This document shows positions 5,562-6,988 of a stretch of DNA of 6,988 nt, one piece after another (position 1 is the stretch's first letter; every line of letters begins with the position of its first letter). The translations under genes were made by a program, and so were the position numbers. The stretch comes from Bacteroidales bacterium (GTDB lineage Bacteria; Bacteroidota; Bacteroidia; Bacteroidales; P3). The stretch lies in the NCBI GenBank assembly GCA_031271725.1, contig JAISVE010000002.1:1-6988 (forward strand), in the 5' to 3' direction. The notes under the pieces were generated by a model that was not told the origin of the DNA, made no database searches, and worked only from the letters and a program-made list of their open reading frames with translations.

Positions 5562-6988
5562 ATGCTTAATATCTACAACACACTTACAAGAAAGTTAGAA
5601 GAATTTACTCCCACATACCCATCATTAGCAGGACTCTATGTTTGCGGTCCCACTGTTTATGGTGACCCGCATCTGGGACATGCACGCTCAGGCGTTACCT
5701 TCGACCTTGTTTTCCGTTACCTCAAATTTCTCGGATATAAAGTTCGTTATGTACGCAATATTACAGACGTAGGACATTTGGAAAATGATGCAGATGAAGG
5801 CGAGGATAAAATATCCAAGAAAGCACGCATAGAGCATTTGGAACCGATGGAAGTGGCACAGTATTACACCAACCGCTACCATAAGTTTATGAATATTCTA
5901 AATGTTCTTGACCCATCTATAGAGCCGCTTGCATCAGGGCATATTATAGAACAGATTGAGCTGATAAAAACAATTATTGAACACGGTTATGCTTATGAAG
6001 TTAATGGGTCGGTTTATTTTGATCTGGCAAAATACGCGGCAGATAATTCCCCAAAACCCGAAAAACATTACGGCAAACTTTCAGGCAGAATTGTAGAAGA
6101 ACTTTTTGCAAATACACGCACTAATCTTGATGCACAGGAGGAAAAACGCAGCCCTCTTGATTTTGCACTTTGGAAAAAAGCACAACCTGAACATATTATG
6201 CGCTGGAACTCCCCTTGGGGTGAAGGTTTTCCGGGATGGCATACCGAATGTACTGCAATGTCGCATAAATATTTGGGAGAAAATTTTGATATTCACGGCG
6301 GCGGAATGGATCTCGTTTTTCCGCACCATGAAGCAGAAATAGCGCAGGCACAGGCAGCATACGAACATGCTCCCTGCCGTTACTGGATGCACAATAATAT
6401 GGTTACGGTAAACGGCAAAAAAATGGGAAAATCGCTCGGCAATGCTATTTCGCTTGAACAGATTTTTTCCGGCGACCATCCGTTACTTGAAAAAAAATAC
6501 AGTCCGATGACTGTTCGATTCTTCCTGTTGCAGGCACATTACCGCAGCACTCTTGATTTTACAAATGAGGCATTGCAAGCAGCGGAAAAGGGCTTGGAGC
6601 GATTAACACAAGCATACAAAACCTTGCAGACGCTTCCTGAAAGCAATGCAAGCACGGTAAGCGAAAAACTCAAAGACATTGAAAAAAATTGCATGGAAGC
6701 AATGGACAATGACTTTAACTCCCCTATCGCGCTCTCACATCTTTTTGAAATGGTGCGTTTAATAAACGCAGCGGCGGGCAACACGGAAAAATTCACTGCC
6801 CAAGACATTGAGCAAGCAAAAAAAATGTACGGATTCTTGCAGGATGCACTTGGAATTTCACTTGAGAGCACTGATACGGGCAGCACAGGCAAACTCAACG
6901 AAGTAATGCAACTCTTGCTTGATCTAAGACAAGAAGCTAAAAATAAAAAGGACTTTGCCCTCTCAGATTCAATCAGGGATAAACTTAC
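5562..6988 (+). CDS. cysS: Cysteinyl-tRNA synthetase, C-terminus cut by window edge
   Basis: This class I aminoacyl-tRNA synthetase attaches cysteine to tRNA-Cys in the cytoplasm. The window holds 475 residues of an enzyme usually near 490 in this group, so only a short tail is missing. It starts [15 protein letters not shown]. The zinc and cysteine-binding C28 is in YVCGPTVY, and the HIGH-type signature is HLGH (37-40). The other zinc ligands are expected from C230 (GWHTECTAM) and FPHHEAE (253-259). The KMSKS-type signature is KMGKS (287-291), with a glycine at the third position as in other Bacteroidales as remembered. HGGGMDL (245-251) and WMHNNM (275-280) are further family blocks. The helical anticodon-binding region (about 320 onward) contains [10 protein letters not shown] and ends in [15 protein letters not shown] 5562 is the natural start by alignment. 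It lies 80 bases after aroC on the same strand. Nothing in it looks damaged. Confidence 0.97.
   Translation, partial: MLNIYNTLTRKLEEFTPTYPSLAGLYVCGPTVYGDPHLGHARSGVTFDLVFRYLKFLGYKVRYVRNITDVGHLENDADEGEDKISKKARIEHLEPMEVAQYYTNRYHKFMNILNVLDPSIEPLASGHIIEQIELIKTIIEHGYAYEVNGSVYFDLAKYAADNSPKPEKHYGKLSGRIVEELFANTRTNLDAQEEKRSPLDFALWKKAQPEHIMRWNSPWGEGFPGWHTECTAMSHKYLGENFDIHGGGMDLVFPHHEAEIAQAQAAYEHAPCRYWMHNNMVTVNGKKMGKSLGNAISLEQIFSGDHPLLEKKYSPMTVRFFLLQAHYRSTLDFTNEALQAAEKGLERLTQAYKTLQTLPESNASTVSEKLKDIEKNCMEAMDNDFNSPIALSHLFEMVRLINAAAGNTEKFTAQDIEQAKKMYGFLQDALGISLESTDTGSTGKLNEVMQLLLDLRQEAKNKKDFALSDSIRDKL

Noticed and set aside
6081..6898. Minus-strand open frames of 132 and 119 codons within cysS
   Set aside because: They are shadows of the cysS frame; the cysS translation matches its family across the whole stretch.

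Overview
The window reads as chromosomal DNA from a member of the Bacteroidota, most likely Bacteroidales. Three things point there: the CysS and AroC proteins resemble Bacteroidales homologues in many remembered blocks (for example the CysS stretches [19 protein letters not shown] and [10 protein letters not shown]); promoters fit the Bacteroidota pattern TTTG-N20-TAnnTTTG; and no gene start has a clear Shine-Dalgarno sequence. No mobile-element protein, RNA gene or CRISPR array was seen.

Layout. Positions 1-4075 hold a two-gene efflux operon on the minus strand, read from 4075 towards 1. First is a membrane fusion (periplasmic adaptor) protein (4075-3011). Two bases after its stop comes an RND inner-membrane pump (3008-1, cut by the window edge after about 1002 residues). 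No TolC-type outer-membrane channel is visible; it may lie beyond position 1 or elsewhere. On the plus strand, chorismate synthase aroC occupies 4351-5481. It is followed after 80 bases by cysteinyl-tRNA synthetase cysS (5562 onward, running off the right edge with only a short C-terminal piece missing).

The most interesting part is the 275-base gap between the divergent efflux operon and aroC. It contains a long interrupted inverted repeat (arms 4114-4144 and 4315-4345). Each arm carries an outward-facing Bacteroidota-type promoter. The two arms differ from perfect pairing in only three positions, and two of these are exactly the unspecified nn bases of TAnnTTTG. An operator-like 22-base dyad (4225-4246) sits almost at the midpoint of the repeat. 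The perfect parts of the arms end in TA, so a mariner/IS630-type MITE inserted into a TA is a competing explanation. The aroC promoter lies so close to its ATG that the mRNA should be leaderless or nearly so, and cysS shows the same arrangement with a weaker box.

The second point of interest is AroC itself. It is an open, full-length member of the family with two unusual in-frame segments: a 17-residue insertion in the normally conserved RRxPG loop, and a tandem 12-base repeat encoding five AKTQ-like tetrapeptides. Several usually invariant motif positions are also changed. The efflux genes and cysS look ordinary.
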